Position numbers and translations under genes: made by a program. From Mesostigma viride (Eukaryota; Streptophyta; Mesostigmatophyceae; Mesostigmatales; Mesostigmataceae), in assembly GCA_009746045.1 (NCBI GenBank), contig RPFO01000017.1, forward strand, positions 1,477,452-1,541,451: DNA of 64,000 bases, in the 5' to 3' direction. A model generated the notes under the pieces. The model searched no databases. It had not been told where the DNA came from and saw only the letters and a program-made list of their open reading frames with translations. Below are positions 18,354 to 27,787 of the stretch, piece after piece (positions within the stretch are counted from its first letter, which is position 1; every line of letters begins with the position of its first letter).

Positions 18354-19661
18354 TTAAAATGCCTGTTTCTCTCGCCACCGTTTGTACTCGTCAAACGCGT
18401 CCTTCAGCTCCTTGATGTCTCCTTTGTCGAAACCGTCCACTAGCGTGGCCGCGCGTACGTTTCGCATGTCCACTTCATCCAGCAGCAGCACGCCGGGGGG
18501 CACACACGCGCGCCTGGACCGATCGGCGCACGGTTCGCGCGTCCGTATGCGCTTGTTGGAGGCCACGATCTGTTGGAGCGCTTCCACCAGGATCAACAAC
18601 GCGTCTCCCCTTTCCTTAGTCATGAAAATGTCGAGCCTGTCTTGCGCACCGGGAAGTCCTTTAGCTGCTTGCTGAAACAGGCTCATCCGCTTGCCATATC
18701 CCTTGTCGTTCTTCAGCGATGGGAAGGTACCGTCCTTCCTCACTTTGCTGCCGTCGTACGTCCACCTGATCTCCTCTCGCGGGTAGATGGGGTTGAGCAC
18801 TCTGAGCCCGGGTTTGCCGCGTGGGAAGGTCGCGTTCGGCAGGACCTGCCTCCCCGTGTCGGGATCGATAGCCCCGCGCGGATCGTTTGTCATGTGAACG
18901 TAGGTCCACGGGAATATCACGCCGACGCCGCGGGGGTCGTAGGTCTCTCCGTCCTTGGTGCCAGACGTGGCGGCGCCGTGACCGCCGTCCACAAGCCGCG
19001 GCACCGGTCGCGAGCCCCCCATACCGTCGTTGTATCGGTGACTCAGCAGCTTGTCGTCGTCGCCGATCACCGTGAGGACCGCGTGACGCAGATTGGTGAG
19101 CGGGTACCTCTCCGGGTGCTTGTCGCTGTGATCGCCCAGGATGCGTCCCGTGTACAACCCGATCGTCTTGCCGGCCGGCAAGAACTGGTCCGCGTACACC
19201 CCCAGCGCCTTTATGCTCATACCCCGCAGCATCCTGCTCTTGGCCACCAGGAGCCAGTCCACGAACTCCTTCATGCTGTCGAACCTGACCTGCACCTTGA
19301 GCCCGCCAGGTATCTTTATGTATCGCACGTCCACGATTTCCGCGTCGAACGGCGTCCACCGGTAGTTTACGGGGATGTGGTGGTTGGCTTCCATGGCCGC
19401 GAATTCTATCATGGACTGGTCCGCCTCCGCCCTCGTGGTGTTGGGATGGCTCGGCCCCGTGGATCGGTTGGTAAGCGAAAGCCCCGCGCGCTTGCGTTTC
19501 CTTTTCACCGGCGCGTGGGTTTCTGTTAACACCTCGGCGGGTCGTCCAGGGATGGAATCGATGGGATCGCCCGGCCCGTCGTAGTTAATTATTTCGTCCT
19601 CCACGGCCTTTCTAAAGGCGTCGTCTGCCATCTGCGCCGGAGTCAAATACCCCCCGGCCAC
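18354..19661 (-). CDS. SET-domain-like protein
   Basis: 435 residues. Residues about 155-310 follow the SET layout: LGVYADQFLPAGKTIGLYTG (the G-x-G/Y-x-G block), a variable insert, VHMTNDPRG (the NH-x-C-x-PN region is degenerate), then PNATF, and LRVLNPIYPREEIRWTYDG (the I-x-GEE-x-x-Y end). SET proteins methylate lysines. The canonical NHS motif is weak, so activity is uncertain. The N-terminus has a basic stretch (KRKRKRAG). It lies near the H2B-like gene, which suggests a chromatin link. Confidence 0.6.
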   Translation of the reverse strand: MAGGYLTPAQMADDAFRKAVEDEIINYDGPGDPIDSIPGRPAEVLTETHAPVKRKRKRAGLSLTNRSTGPSHPNTTRAEADQSMIEFAAMEANHHIPVNYRWTPFDAEIVDVRYIKIPGGLKVQVRFDSMKEFVDWLLVAKSRMLRGMSIKALGVYADQFLPAGKTIGLYTGRILGDHSDKHPERYPLTNLRHAVLTVIGDDDKLLSHRYNDGMGGSRPVPRLVDGGHGAATSGTKDGETYDPRGVGVIFPWTYVHMTNDPRGAIDPDTGRQVLPNATFPRGKPGLRVLNPIYPREEIRWTYDGSKVRKDGTFPSLKNDKGYGKRMSLFQQAAKGLPGAQDRLDIFMTKERGDALLILVEALQQIVASNKRIRTREPCADRSRRACVPPGVLLLDEVDMRNVRAATLVDGFDKGDIKELKDAFDEYKRWREKQAF

Positions 19662-19684
19662 GTGTACCGGGGACGGGGCTCCTG

Positions 19685-21684
19685 CTATGGGTGCAGGGGG
19701 GGCACAGGAGCAGGGGGCGCAGGGGGCACAGGGGGCACAGGAGGCACTGACGGCGGAGGAGGCGCAGGAGGCACTGACGGCGCAGGAGGCGCAGGGGGCA
19801 CACGCGCAGGGGGCACAGGAGGCGCAGGGGGCACAGGAGGCACTGACGGCGCAGGAGGCGTAGGGGGCACACGCGCAGGTGGCACAGGAGGCACTGACGG
19901 CGCAGGGGGCACAGGAGGCACTGACGGCGCAGGGGGCACAGGAGGCACTGACGGCGCAGGAGGCACTTCCCCGCCCACCCCCCGCGAATGGATTCCTCCA
20001 GCCGATCCACCGCCTTCTCCAGTGGCGTGGTCCGCGTTTTTTTCAACTCCGCACCTTCGTCGCGCGTCGTGTCGGTTGCGCCTGGGTCGGGAACGGGTGC
20101 GCGTTTGGTCCACGACTCCGGTATCAGCGTCTCGTAGTGTCTGTTATTGTGGAAAATGTAGACGGGCTCGTTCTCAGACCTCCACGGTCTGTTGTCCTTC
20201 TGCGCCTGCTCGACGTCCTGCTTCGAGCCCCCGTACATGAACACGTGCAAAACCCTGTATCTCCCCGGTGTAACGCCACTCGCGGCGAGGACGTGGATAT
20301 CCGTTTTCGTGTGATATGCGACCATGGCCATCATTCTATCCGTCGCCTCTACATTGGGTTTTAACTCATTTCGCATATCATTCAGGATCTTAGCGGTTTC
20401 TGCATCATAGTTTTTCAAGCGGAAATGCGAGTTAATGTCTTTGATACCCAGCTTTTCCCTGTTCTTCACGTACTCTTCCAGTTTCTCCCCTATTTCCTTT
20501 TTCAGGTCCGCAGTTTTACTCTCCAGCGTAGCCTGATCCACCCTCTTGCCTTCTTTGAAAGCCTTGCCGACAAAGAACGAGTACCAAAAGCAATTGCCGT
20601 CCCCCTTGACCCCGCGTTTGAACGCGATATTGTCCTTGTTCATATTGGGGTCGTCAAACTCAAAACGCACGTCCACTCCGCGGAAATCATTTGATGGGAG
20701 TTCCTCCATTAGAGACGGGAGGTAACCGGCAATCGGGTCAGGCGTGTAGGATTTCTCCGTCTTAACGATGGGCAACTCGACAGCTTTGTCCGCGGTCGGC
20801 GCTTCTTCAGGCGGGGGGGAGGAGGGGGGAGAGCGGTCCGCCACCTCCGAGGCGGCTTCGGCTAACATTTTGAGCATCGAATCGTCTACCATAGAGGCCT
20901 GTTCACCGCCTTCCGTGGTCTGCGGCGGCGTGGGCGCTGCGTGAGGCGCTCCAGAAGCGGGGACGGATCGCTCCAGAGGCGGGGACTCGGGTTGGGCAAG
21001 CCCTTGGAGCCTATCGAGCGAATCCTGTATCGGCAGTTCTACCATCGAGGCTCGGGTCAATCGGCTCTCCATACCAACTCTGTGTTCTCGCGGCACCCGT
21101 TGGATGGCCTCGTGTGCCTGGTCGACCAGGTCGTCTAGCGCACTCATATTGCCGCCCCCCTCCTCGACAACGAAGTTATCCACCTCTTGGAGCAATGCAA
21201 GCGCGCGCTGTACGAGTGCGTCCACATGCATAGGAGCAGAGGGCGTGGCGGTACTGTTGGCGGGCAGAGCATCAGCGGCAAAGGATGCCGTGTCCGCACC
21301 TTCAGGAAAGGTGACAGGCTGCGGGTAAAAGCTAAACGTTTTCTCCATCGCCTCACGCTTTTGCTTATCTTGCACGGAATCCGCGCGGTTGGAGTGCACC
21401 CACGCGGGGTCTAGGGGGGTCACGAGCCCCCAATAACGCGCCTGTCGCTTCCTAACACACTGCCCAAACGACCCGTATTTCGCACCCGGTCTCCCCTTTA
21501 CTCCGCAAAAGGCCTCCGCGTCAACGACATCCTGATTCACGACCCTGTCACCGAGGCCGTCGGGGTACACGCTCAGCGGTTGTTTGATACCAAACAGACG
21601 GATCTGGGATTTGCATTGGGTGGCGCTCCCTCTCACTCTGTTGTACGGCACGTCACCTGAACCGCAAAAGTACTTGGGAGGCAT
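19685..21684 (-). CDS. OTU-type cysteine protease with a Pro-rich repeat tail, one frame change
   Basis: The OTU core starts at about residue 340. GDGNCFW (361-367) holds the catalytic Asp and Cys, and HYETLIP near residue 515 holds the His. OTU enzymes remove ubiquitin. The N-terminus (YNRVRGSATQCKSQIRLFG) resembles a short element seen at the start of other giant-virus proteins. The frame changes at a run of six C at 19978-19983: one frame gives a Pro-rich repeat (PPAPSVPPVPP) to 19685, the other a Cys/Leu-rich repeat to 19612. The Pro-rich reading is the more protein-like. Residues 135-310 are low-complexity linker. Confidence 0.82.
19690..19965. repeat. Short tandem repeat encoding the Pro-rich tail of the OTU protein
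   Basis: Repeated short units of GGCGCAGG, GGGGCACAGG and GGAGGCACTGAC, mostly in multiples of nine bases, fill the 3' end of the OTU gene. The best reading gives PPAPSVPPVPP repeats. Such arrays expand and contract easily. Confidence 0.85.
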
Positions 21685-21767
21685 GACATTTCACAAGGGG
21701 TGCAGACATAATTTATTACAAATAATAATGCCTTAACAGATCGCGGGTGGTCACCGGCTCGTGCATG

Positions 21768-22103
21768 CTAGCGTTTGAGCCGCACCAATCTCGTGATGTC
21801 ACGTAAGAACACTTCGTTCCTCTTTTCTTCTGGCAAGCGCTTGGCGCGCTTTACAATGGCATTCACCATAATGTTCCAAAAATGGACGCCCCCGCCGTGT
21901 CGGTTGAGACTGCTCTCTGCTCTGACTACGATATCCACTATTTCACGCACAGAATCAGGGTGCAAGACGGACGGCGCATTCATTAGCACGTTGCGAATGT
22001 CACATTTCAGCGCATCCACTATCTCGGATTGCTCCCGTGTCTCTAACTGATCTCTCGCGTGTTTGTTCTGGAACATGTACAAGCCGGGCAGGATGTCGTC
22101 CAT
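21768..22103 (-). CDS. Hypothetical helical protein
   Basis: 111 residues, mostly helical by composition, charged, without Cys-rich motifs. ATG at 22103, with a GTATAGTA element upstream. It follows the OTU gene on the same strand. No family is recognised. Confidence 0.55.
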   Translation of the reverse strand: MDDILPGLYMFQNKHARDQLETREQSEIVDALKCDIRNVLMNAPSVLHPDSVREIVDIVVRAESSLNRHGGGVHFWNIMVNAIVKRAKRLPEEKRNEVFLRDITRLVRLKR

Positions 22104-22133
22104 ACCGTACTACTATACCGGCTGACATAAATA

Positions 22134-23105
22134 TCACAGTTGGGACATGAGGGCGTGTACCGCGCTGACCACCTTGGCGTCCACGTCCGGTTCCACGCGT
22201 CCCATCCGGTCACGGACCGGGCAGAAGGGCAGGTTGAGGCGGTTTACCACCAGGTCGCACACCTCCCATTCGAAGTGGCGCAGGTAATACACGGGCATCG
22301 CGTACACCGGGTGCGACTGGTAGAGCCTGCGCAACACGCTGATGACGTGGTGGCGAAAGTCCATGTCGCAGGGGAGGGCGGCCATCCGGATCTTGTGCAA
22401 GTTGAAGTCCAGCTTCAGGATGTCGGTGTGCATGTCGTGCAGGACCGCCAATGAGGCGTTGGCATCCGACAGCTCCTTCGTCTTGATCCTCCCCCTCTCC
22501 TCCATATCGAGCAGCTCGCCCTCCTTCTCCGCCATGGCCTTGGAGTGCGCGGCGTGGCTGTCTGCCCTGTACTTCTCAAGTTGGTCCCTTCCGCGCGACA
22601 CGCTGGCGACGGCGTCGTCGAGACGCTTGCACAGTTCGTGCAGGGAGGATATCGAATCGTCAAGAGCCTCCGTCTCCGCCCTGCGCTTCTCGCGAGCCGG
22701 TCTCTCGTCATCAAGCACGCCCGCGACGGCGGCTAGGAGGTGCAGGGTGGAGTGTTGAAACAGGTGGGCATGGCCCCATTCGTTATCTTCAAACATAGCT
22801 TCCAGCTCTCCCAACTCCTTTGTGAGCTTGTGGGCGAGGCATATCTCGACAGCGACCAGGGGGTGGAAATACACCTTCCCGGAGGTGTTTATCCTCGCCG
22901 AATGCGTGTAGCCCTTGCTCCTCAGCCTGGCATTCACCTGCTGCAACACCGAGCCGTACCGAAGAAAAGTGCACATGCTCTTGTTGTTGCCACCAAAATA
23001 CTTGTTCATCCTGCGAGACTCTATATAGGACTCCCTGGCATCCATGTTTTTTGGGGGCATGGTAGGGATGCAGATGGGGTTGGTGGTGCAAATTTCGTTG
23101 GCCAT
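22134..23105 (-). CDS. KilA-N-like protein with a coiled coil
   Basis: 323 residues from ATG 23105. Residues about 30-100 resemble a divergent KilA-N or Bro-like domain (RYGSVLQQVNARLRSKGY, then VYFHPLVAVEICLAHKL). Residues about 120-210 form a charged coiled coil. The last 100 residues are a helical domain with CDMDFRHHVISVLRRL. The upstream extension to 23435 enters repeat DNA and is not used here. Confidence 0.55.
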   Translation of the reverse strand: MANEICTTNPICIPTMPPKNMDARESYIESRRMNKYFGGNNKSMCTFLRYGSVLQQVNARLRSKGYTHSARINTSGKVYFHPLVAVEICLAHKLTKELGELEAMFEDNEWGHAHLFQHSTLHLLAAVAGVLDDERPAREKRRAETEALDDSISSLHELCKRLDDAVASVSRGRDQLEKYRADSHAAHSKAMAEKEGELLDMEERGRIKTKELSDANASLAVLHDMHTDILKLDFNLHKIRMAALPCDMDFRHHVISVLRRLYQSHPVYAMPVYYLRHFEWEVCDLVVNRLNLPFCPVRDRMGRVEPDVDAKVVSAVHALMSQL

Positions 23106-23256
23106 GTCTGCACGGGGGTCGAGAGAGACGGAATGATGGTGGGTAAAAACGGAGGGATGGAGAGGAGTGAGTGACAATTTCCCACGTTGGTCCCTTTCTT
23201 TAGACCCGAATTTTGTGTAGAAGTTTCCCACTGTCTGACACATTTTCGGCGATGAC

Positions 23257-23342
23257 GAGGCAGATCTGGCGACCTGGAGATCTTGTGACGAGGCAGATCT
23301 GGTGACAAGGCAGATCCCTCCTGCGTCAGAAATCAAACATCG
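23257..23342. repeat. AGATCT-rich cluster next to the inverted repeat
   Basis: AGATCT and GGAGATCT forms recur here within about 90 bases. The stretch GATCTGGTGACAAGGCAGA is shared with the extra loop of the cobalamin adenosyltransferase gene near 3560-3580. Confidence 0.75.
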
Positions 23343-24139
23343 CAGATCTGAACATATACTCAGATCTCGGACGAATGGGAACGCACGAAAAAATTCAGGG
23401 TGCGTAATTTTCCTCGTAACCGACGGTCCGTACAATCTCTGACTTTTTTCTGACGTTCAGGCGTTTTTTTTGGACAATCTTGGACAAAATAACCGAAGAA
23501 TGGGTACGGCTGTGGACTTTTTATGACGACATCTCTTGTGTGGACCAATCTCGACACGTTTTCCGTCCGCTCAAGCCATTTCACCCGACAAAGAATGCCC
23601 ACCCTCGGAAATTATTTTTTTCCCAAGCCAACCATCGGAGTATGCCAGCATACGTATCCTGCCGTGCGATATGCTCACTGTACAGCAGTGATAGTATGCT
23701 TATATTATATTAGAGTAATATACAATAAAGACTTATACCATAAATTATGAGTATAGCACACTTACACTGGTCATATTATAGTAATTATACGTGTCACCGT
23801 ACAGTATACAACGAATATTCGTACGACAGATATGGTATACAGCGTACATCGAGGCCTGGGAAAAAAATAATTTCCGAGGGTGGGCATTCTTTGTCGGGTG
23901 AAATGGCTTGAGCGGACGGAAAACGTGTCGAGATTGGTCCACACAAGAGATGTCGTCATAAAAAGTCCACAGCCGTACCCATTCTTCGGTTATTTTGTCC
24001 AAGATTGTCCAAAAAAAACGCCTGAACGTCAGAAAAAAGTCAGAGATTGTACGGACCGTCGGTTACGAGGAAAATTACGCATCCTGAATTTTTTCGTGCG
24101 TTCCCATTCGTCCGAGATCTGAGTACATGTTCAGATCTG
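23343..24139. repeat. Near-perfect 283-bp inverted repeat around a 231-bp AT-rich loop
   Basis: The left arm (23343-23625) and right arm (23857-24139) are reverse complements of equal length, with about two mismatches. Each outer end is the palindrome CAGATCTG. The loop (23626-23856) is AT-rich, with an AATAAA at about 23724. Each arm holds an 80-codon open frame, identical but for one residue, which is probably a by-product. The structure fits a foldback mobile element, a viral genome-end hairpin copied head-to-head, or an origin. No transposase is seen. Confidence 0.95.
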
Positions 24140-24272
24140 ACATTTCTGCATTCAGGTCCCGAGCGCAGCGCCAGCCGCCGGACGACTCCAAAAGTTGTAA
24201 ATTTCGTGAAGGAACACATCAAGAGAGGGATTTCCTGGGACTGGCCCTCCATAACCACAGCTGGAAAATAAT

Positions 24273-24558
24273 AATCCAATCTCGAGGCTGGCAAACGCGT
24301 ATTTCGGACGCTTGTATTATTTCAAAGGTTTGAGGATTCGTTTTTCCAGCGACTGTCCACAGCTCGAAATAGTAATCCAATCTCGAGGCTGGCAAACGCG
24401 TATTTCGGACGCTTGTATTATTTCAAAGGTTTGAGGATTCGTTTTTCCAGCGACTGTCCACAGCTCGAAATAGTAATCCAATCTCGAGGCTGGCAAACGC
24501 GTATTTCGGACGCTTGTATTATTTCAAAGGTTTGAGGATTCGTTTTCCAGCGACTGTA
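24273..24558. repeat. 101-bp tandem repeat, nearly three copies
   Basis: Copies start at 24273, 24374 and 24475, each beginning AATCCAATCTCGAGGCTGGC and containing TTTCAAAGGTTTGAGG. The third copy ends five bases before the ATG of the spliced gene at 24563, so it may carry that gene's promoter. It differs from the 46-bp array and the AGATCT clusters. Confidence 0.95.
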
Positions 24559-24562
24559 CGAA

Positions 24563-25692
24563 ATGGGGTCAGTGTATGACCTGCTAGTTGAATATTTCGG
24601 TAAAAACCACCACAATCCCCTGAAAAGAAAGAGGGAGAGGGACCTGGAGCCATTTTGGAAACAAGTAAAGGAGCTTTTGCACACAAGAACCTCTCTGGCA
24701 ATCAACAAGATTGAAACGGTCTTGGAGGCAATCAAGTAAGTATTTATTTGTGCCCCTTTTACGTTCATCACCTCTGGAAATCGTCACTCCCTTTATCAAT
24801 TGTGACTGGTTACCTGACTCCTCCTCCCCCCCCACATGATTGCGTTTGTTTTCTGTCATATCCCAACAACTGCAGGGCACACCCCACACCCCTGCACACT
24901 GTGGACAGTACAAGCATAAATGTCACATACCACCATCTACAGGATCGCGGTCTCACGGCCGGAAACCAGGATTTCCACCTGCTGCACATGCAACTGAGGC
25001 ACGTGATCGAAGTGTACTTCGACAGTGCGGATGCTGGACACAGGGCTTTTTTGACAGGGCAATTCTCCAACCTTGTGGACAACGTGATGGAGCACGGGTG
25101 GAAGATTTCACCTGCCGTCGCGGCCATCTGTCCGTATGCCGTCGTCAGGACGTTTCTGCTGCTGATGGACAAGTCAAAGGGGCCCAAGCCCGACCACATA
25201 CCCGCTGTGGGCATCATCTCACCCTTCCCCAAGAAGAAGCTGGTCCCCGCCCCTGCACCCAAGTGGCAGCGTCCGTGGCAGCTCGATAGCGCGGGGGCAC
25301 TGTTCCTGTCACCCAAGCTGGTCAAGACGTACGAGCAGACGATCTCGTGCAGTTGGGGCGGCGGAGACTCGCGCTGGATCATCAACGGGTGGAAGAGTGT
25401 ACGTGCGGAGTTCCCCTCAGCTGCCGAGAAGGCCCGTGTTGCAGCGGCTAAAAAGTTACGCCACCGGATGTGGGTGGAAGGCATCGAGTCCCATATTATG
25501 TCCGCCCCCTGTCCGTGCCGCGAGTGGCACTGGCACGAGGACCACTGCGCGCTTGTGTACAAGCCGTCCCCTTGGTTGTGGATGCCATTTGACACGTGGG
25601 AGATGCCTCGCGCGAACGACGACCACAACTTTCAGTGGCCATGCTCGTTGGAGTGGTGGCCGTTAGTGCCGTTAGAGGAATGCAGGGAGTGA
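24563..25692 (+). CDS. Hypothetical protein encoded by two exons
   Basis: Exon 1 is 24563-24735 and exon 2 is 24876-25692; joined they give 329 residues in one frame. Exon 1 is basic (NPLKRKRERDLEPFW). Exon 2 is rich in Trp and ends with a Cys/His cluster (PCPCREWHWHEDHC), a possible zinc site. The intron has a GTAAGT 5' end and a CAG 3' end. AATAAA lies at 25725-25730, 33 bases after the stop. No family is recognised. The intron suggests capture from a host or transcription in the nucleus. Confidence 0.7.
24736..24875 (+). other. Predicted spliceosomal intron, 140 bp
   Basis: The intron begins GTAAGTATT and ends AACTGCAG after a pyrimidine-rich stretch (CTCCTCCTCCCCCCCC). Candidate branch sites of the CTGAC type lie upstream of it (TACCTGACTCC). 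Removing it joins exon 1 phase 2 (AA) to G in exon 2 and keeps the frame, while reading through it meets a stop within a codon of the junction. Confidence 0.75.
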
Positions 25693-25875
25693 GGTCATGC
25701 CCATGATGTCTATATGTTTATGTTAATAAAACCACGCATCCAATTAACCCAATGTGCATGGAATTACACGAGTCTCTCAAACTTTTTGCACACATGCGGT
25801 TCACCAAATGCCAAGTCCTATATCCGTTCATCTTTCCGGTGTTTTGTTTATTTTCGCGCACACAGATGTAGACAC

Positions 25876-27392
25876 ATGGATAACGAGGCTCAAATCATAA
25901 GAGCACGCATATCGGAGCCAATTAAAAAACGTCTCAAGGCGCGCATAGACCGGGTTCGAAAGGAATTGGCAAAAAGTTACGAGAACGAGGACCACAGGGC
26001 GTGGTGCCGGGGTGAAAACGTGGCCCCCCTCCGTTCGTTAAATTTAACGCCACTGTGCACATTCCTTACGCCCGTCCTATCGAGCTTGAAATAGACACTG
26101 CTCTCAATATGTTGAAGGCCCTTGTCACCCCCCCGCAGTGGGTGTTTGGGGAACACTCTTTGAAGTTGAATATTCACGGGAGCTCCCTGATCCCGTGGCA
26201 AAAGCGGCTTCCCGGTTACGTCTCGCCTGACGCGCACAAGATGATCGACTGGGAGTGGCTCCAACAGTGCAATATTTACTTGAGCCAACTTCCCGTGGAG
26301 GACTTGCACATTCTGAAGTCATACACGTACCAAGGGGACAGATACTCTAACGCCATAACTCGCGAGGATGTCATTTCGTACAATCATGAACTTTGCTACG
26401 GTCGTAAGATACGCGACCCCAGAGACAACTATCACCCGCTGTGGGTTCAGTTTGCCCGAGAATTTCGCGAGCGTGGCGTCCGCAGACTGGACCAGGAAGG
26501 TTTGATCCGCCGCAAACGTGCCCATAAATCATTCGGGAAAAGTGTGAGAGATTACCTGTACTGGCGTCGTGAAGAAAGTGACCTTCCTAGTTTGCCTGAC
26601 GACTTGGATCTCTCGAACTGCCACGATGTCGATGTGTGCATCAATTTGCTAGATAACTACCCAAGTGCAAATCTCCCTGCCGACATCGAGTTCTTCCTTG
26701 TCAATTATATCGCGGGCCTTTTGGCTGACGAGTACGTTGCGGATGTGATCCAGCCGAGATACGTGAAAGAGCTCAAGGCTCTCATTATGGACTCCCCGCG
26801 TACGACGAGACCGATGACCACCTACCGAGGGACATCAAATCAGTACTTTCTGTTTCAGAAGCAAGGAGAACCCATTCGGCAATATTATCGCAACCCGGTG
26901 TTCATATCAAGCAGCTTTGACCCAGATTATGCAACCCAATTCACGGAAACCGGTACGCAATTCGGTTCGAGTAAGGCGGGCTGTTGCGTCCTCGTCCTCA
27001 ACATCGTCCCCGGGTCTCGTTGCCTTCCACTGTTCGCGTTTTCGGACACGGATATGAACGAAAGCGAGGTTTTACTTCCACCGGGTACGTTTTTCTATCA
27101 CGAATCCATCCAGGTCAAGCCATTTGCGAACAACCAAGGTCACATTACAGACGATTACGCACTCCTAAAGTTCGATCGCGGGACCGATTGCGTTGCCCCC
27201 CCACCCGGGCGCATGTGTCAACACGAACGAGAGTCGCTATCGTTTACGCAATTACCCCCCCAAGCGGGGTGTGGTGTTAGCGCACGACCCGCACCACGCA
27301 TACGAGGACTAGCGATGATCCCCGAGCGCGTTTGTTCCGCCCCCGGTTTTATGTCCTCCTTCCTTGACGTCACGGCATGTCTATCCGTTTAG
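25876..27392 (+). CDS. ADP-ribosyltransferase-like protein, split by one frame change
   Basis: The start ATG 25876 gives a basic helical N-terminus; the frame changes at a run of six C at 26024-26029 and continues to 27392. The C-terminal domain has the R-S-E layout of arginine-type mono-ADP-ribosyltransferases: TTYRGTSN (the Arg), PVFISSSFDPDYA (the S-x-S strand) and NESEVLLPPGTFF (the E-x-E motif). The central region is unrecognised. The last 60 residues after 27190 pass C runs and may be misframed. These enzymes use NAD to modify proteins; the target is unknown. Confidence 0.65.
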
Positions 27393-27733
27393 ACCAGATG
27401 CTGACGTGTTACCGTTGCGGCGGCAAAGTGGATCTCGAGGAGGCGTGGAACTCCCGCGAGGGCGAGCTCGTGCACTTGTACGTGCATTACTTGTACCAAG
27501 AGGGGCTTGAGGTGTACCCGCCGCACATCGCGTGCCGAGAATGCGGTGAGGAGGCCATGGATGAATGCGGGTGCTGGTACGAACGCATGAGTCTGGACGC
27601 CCTGCTCATACTCTGCAACCTCAGGGGGTCGCGGCTGCCTGAGATGTGGCGATGGGCTCGACCCCCCCCCCACAACCCGGGCAGGGGTGCCGGGGGGCAT
27701 AGGTGCTCAGGGGGGCCACCTCTGGCTTGCTGA
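27377..27733 (+). CDS. Small zinc-finger-like protein
   Basis: 118 residues. It has C-x2-C (LTCYRCGGK) and C-x2-C (IACRECGEE), plus ECGCWYE, a four-Cys or treble-clef-like set. It overlaps the previous gene by 16 bases. The C-terminus passes C runs of nine or more and may be misframed. Function unknown. Confidence 0.5.
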   Translation: MSIRLDQMLTCYRCGGKVDLEEAWNSREGELVHLYVHYLYQEGLEVYPPHIACRECGEEAMDECGCWYERMSLDALLILCNLRGSRLPEMWRWARPPPHNPGRGAGGHRCSGGPPLAC

Positions 27734-27787
27734 GCGGCCCCACCTTGCGTTCATAATAGAGGTGACAGATAAAAATCAGGGGGTGGT

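Noticed and set aside
18573-19529. A 318-codon open frame on the plus strand
   Set aside because: It is the antisense of the SET-like gene and has no motif.
23360-24122. Nearly identical 80-codon frames in the two arms of the inverted repeat
   Set aside because: Their near identity follows from the DNA repeat. No motif or independent support for a protein is seen.
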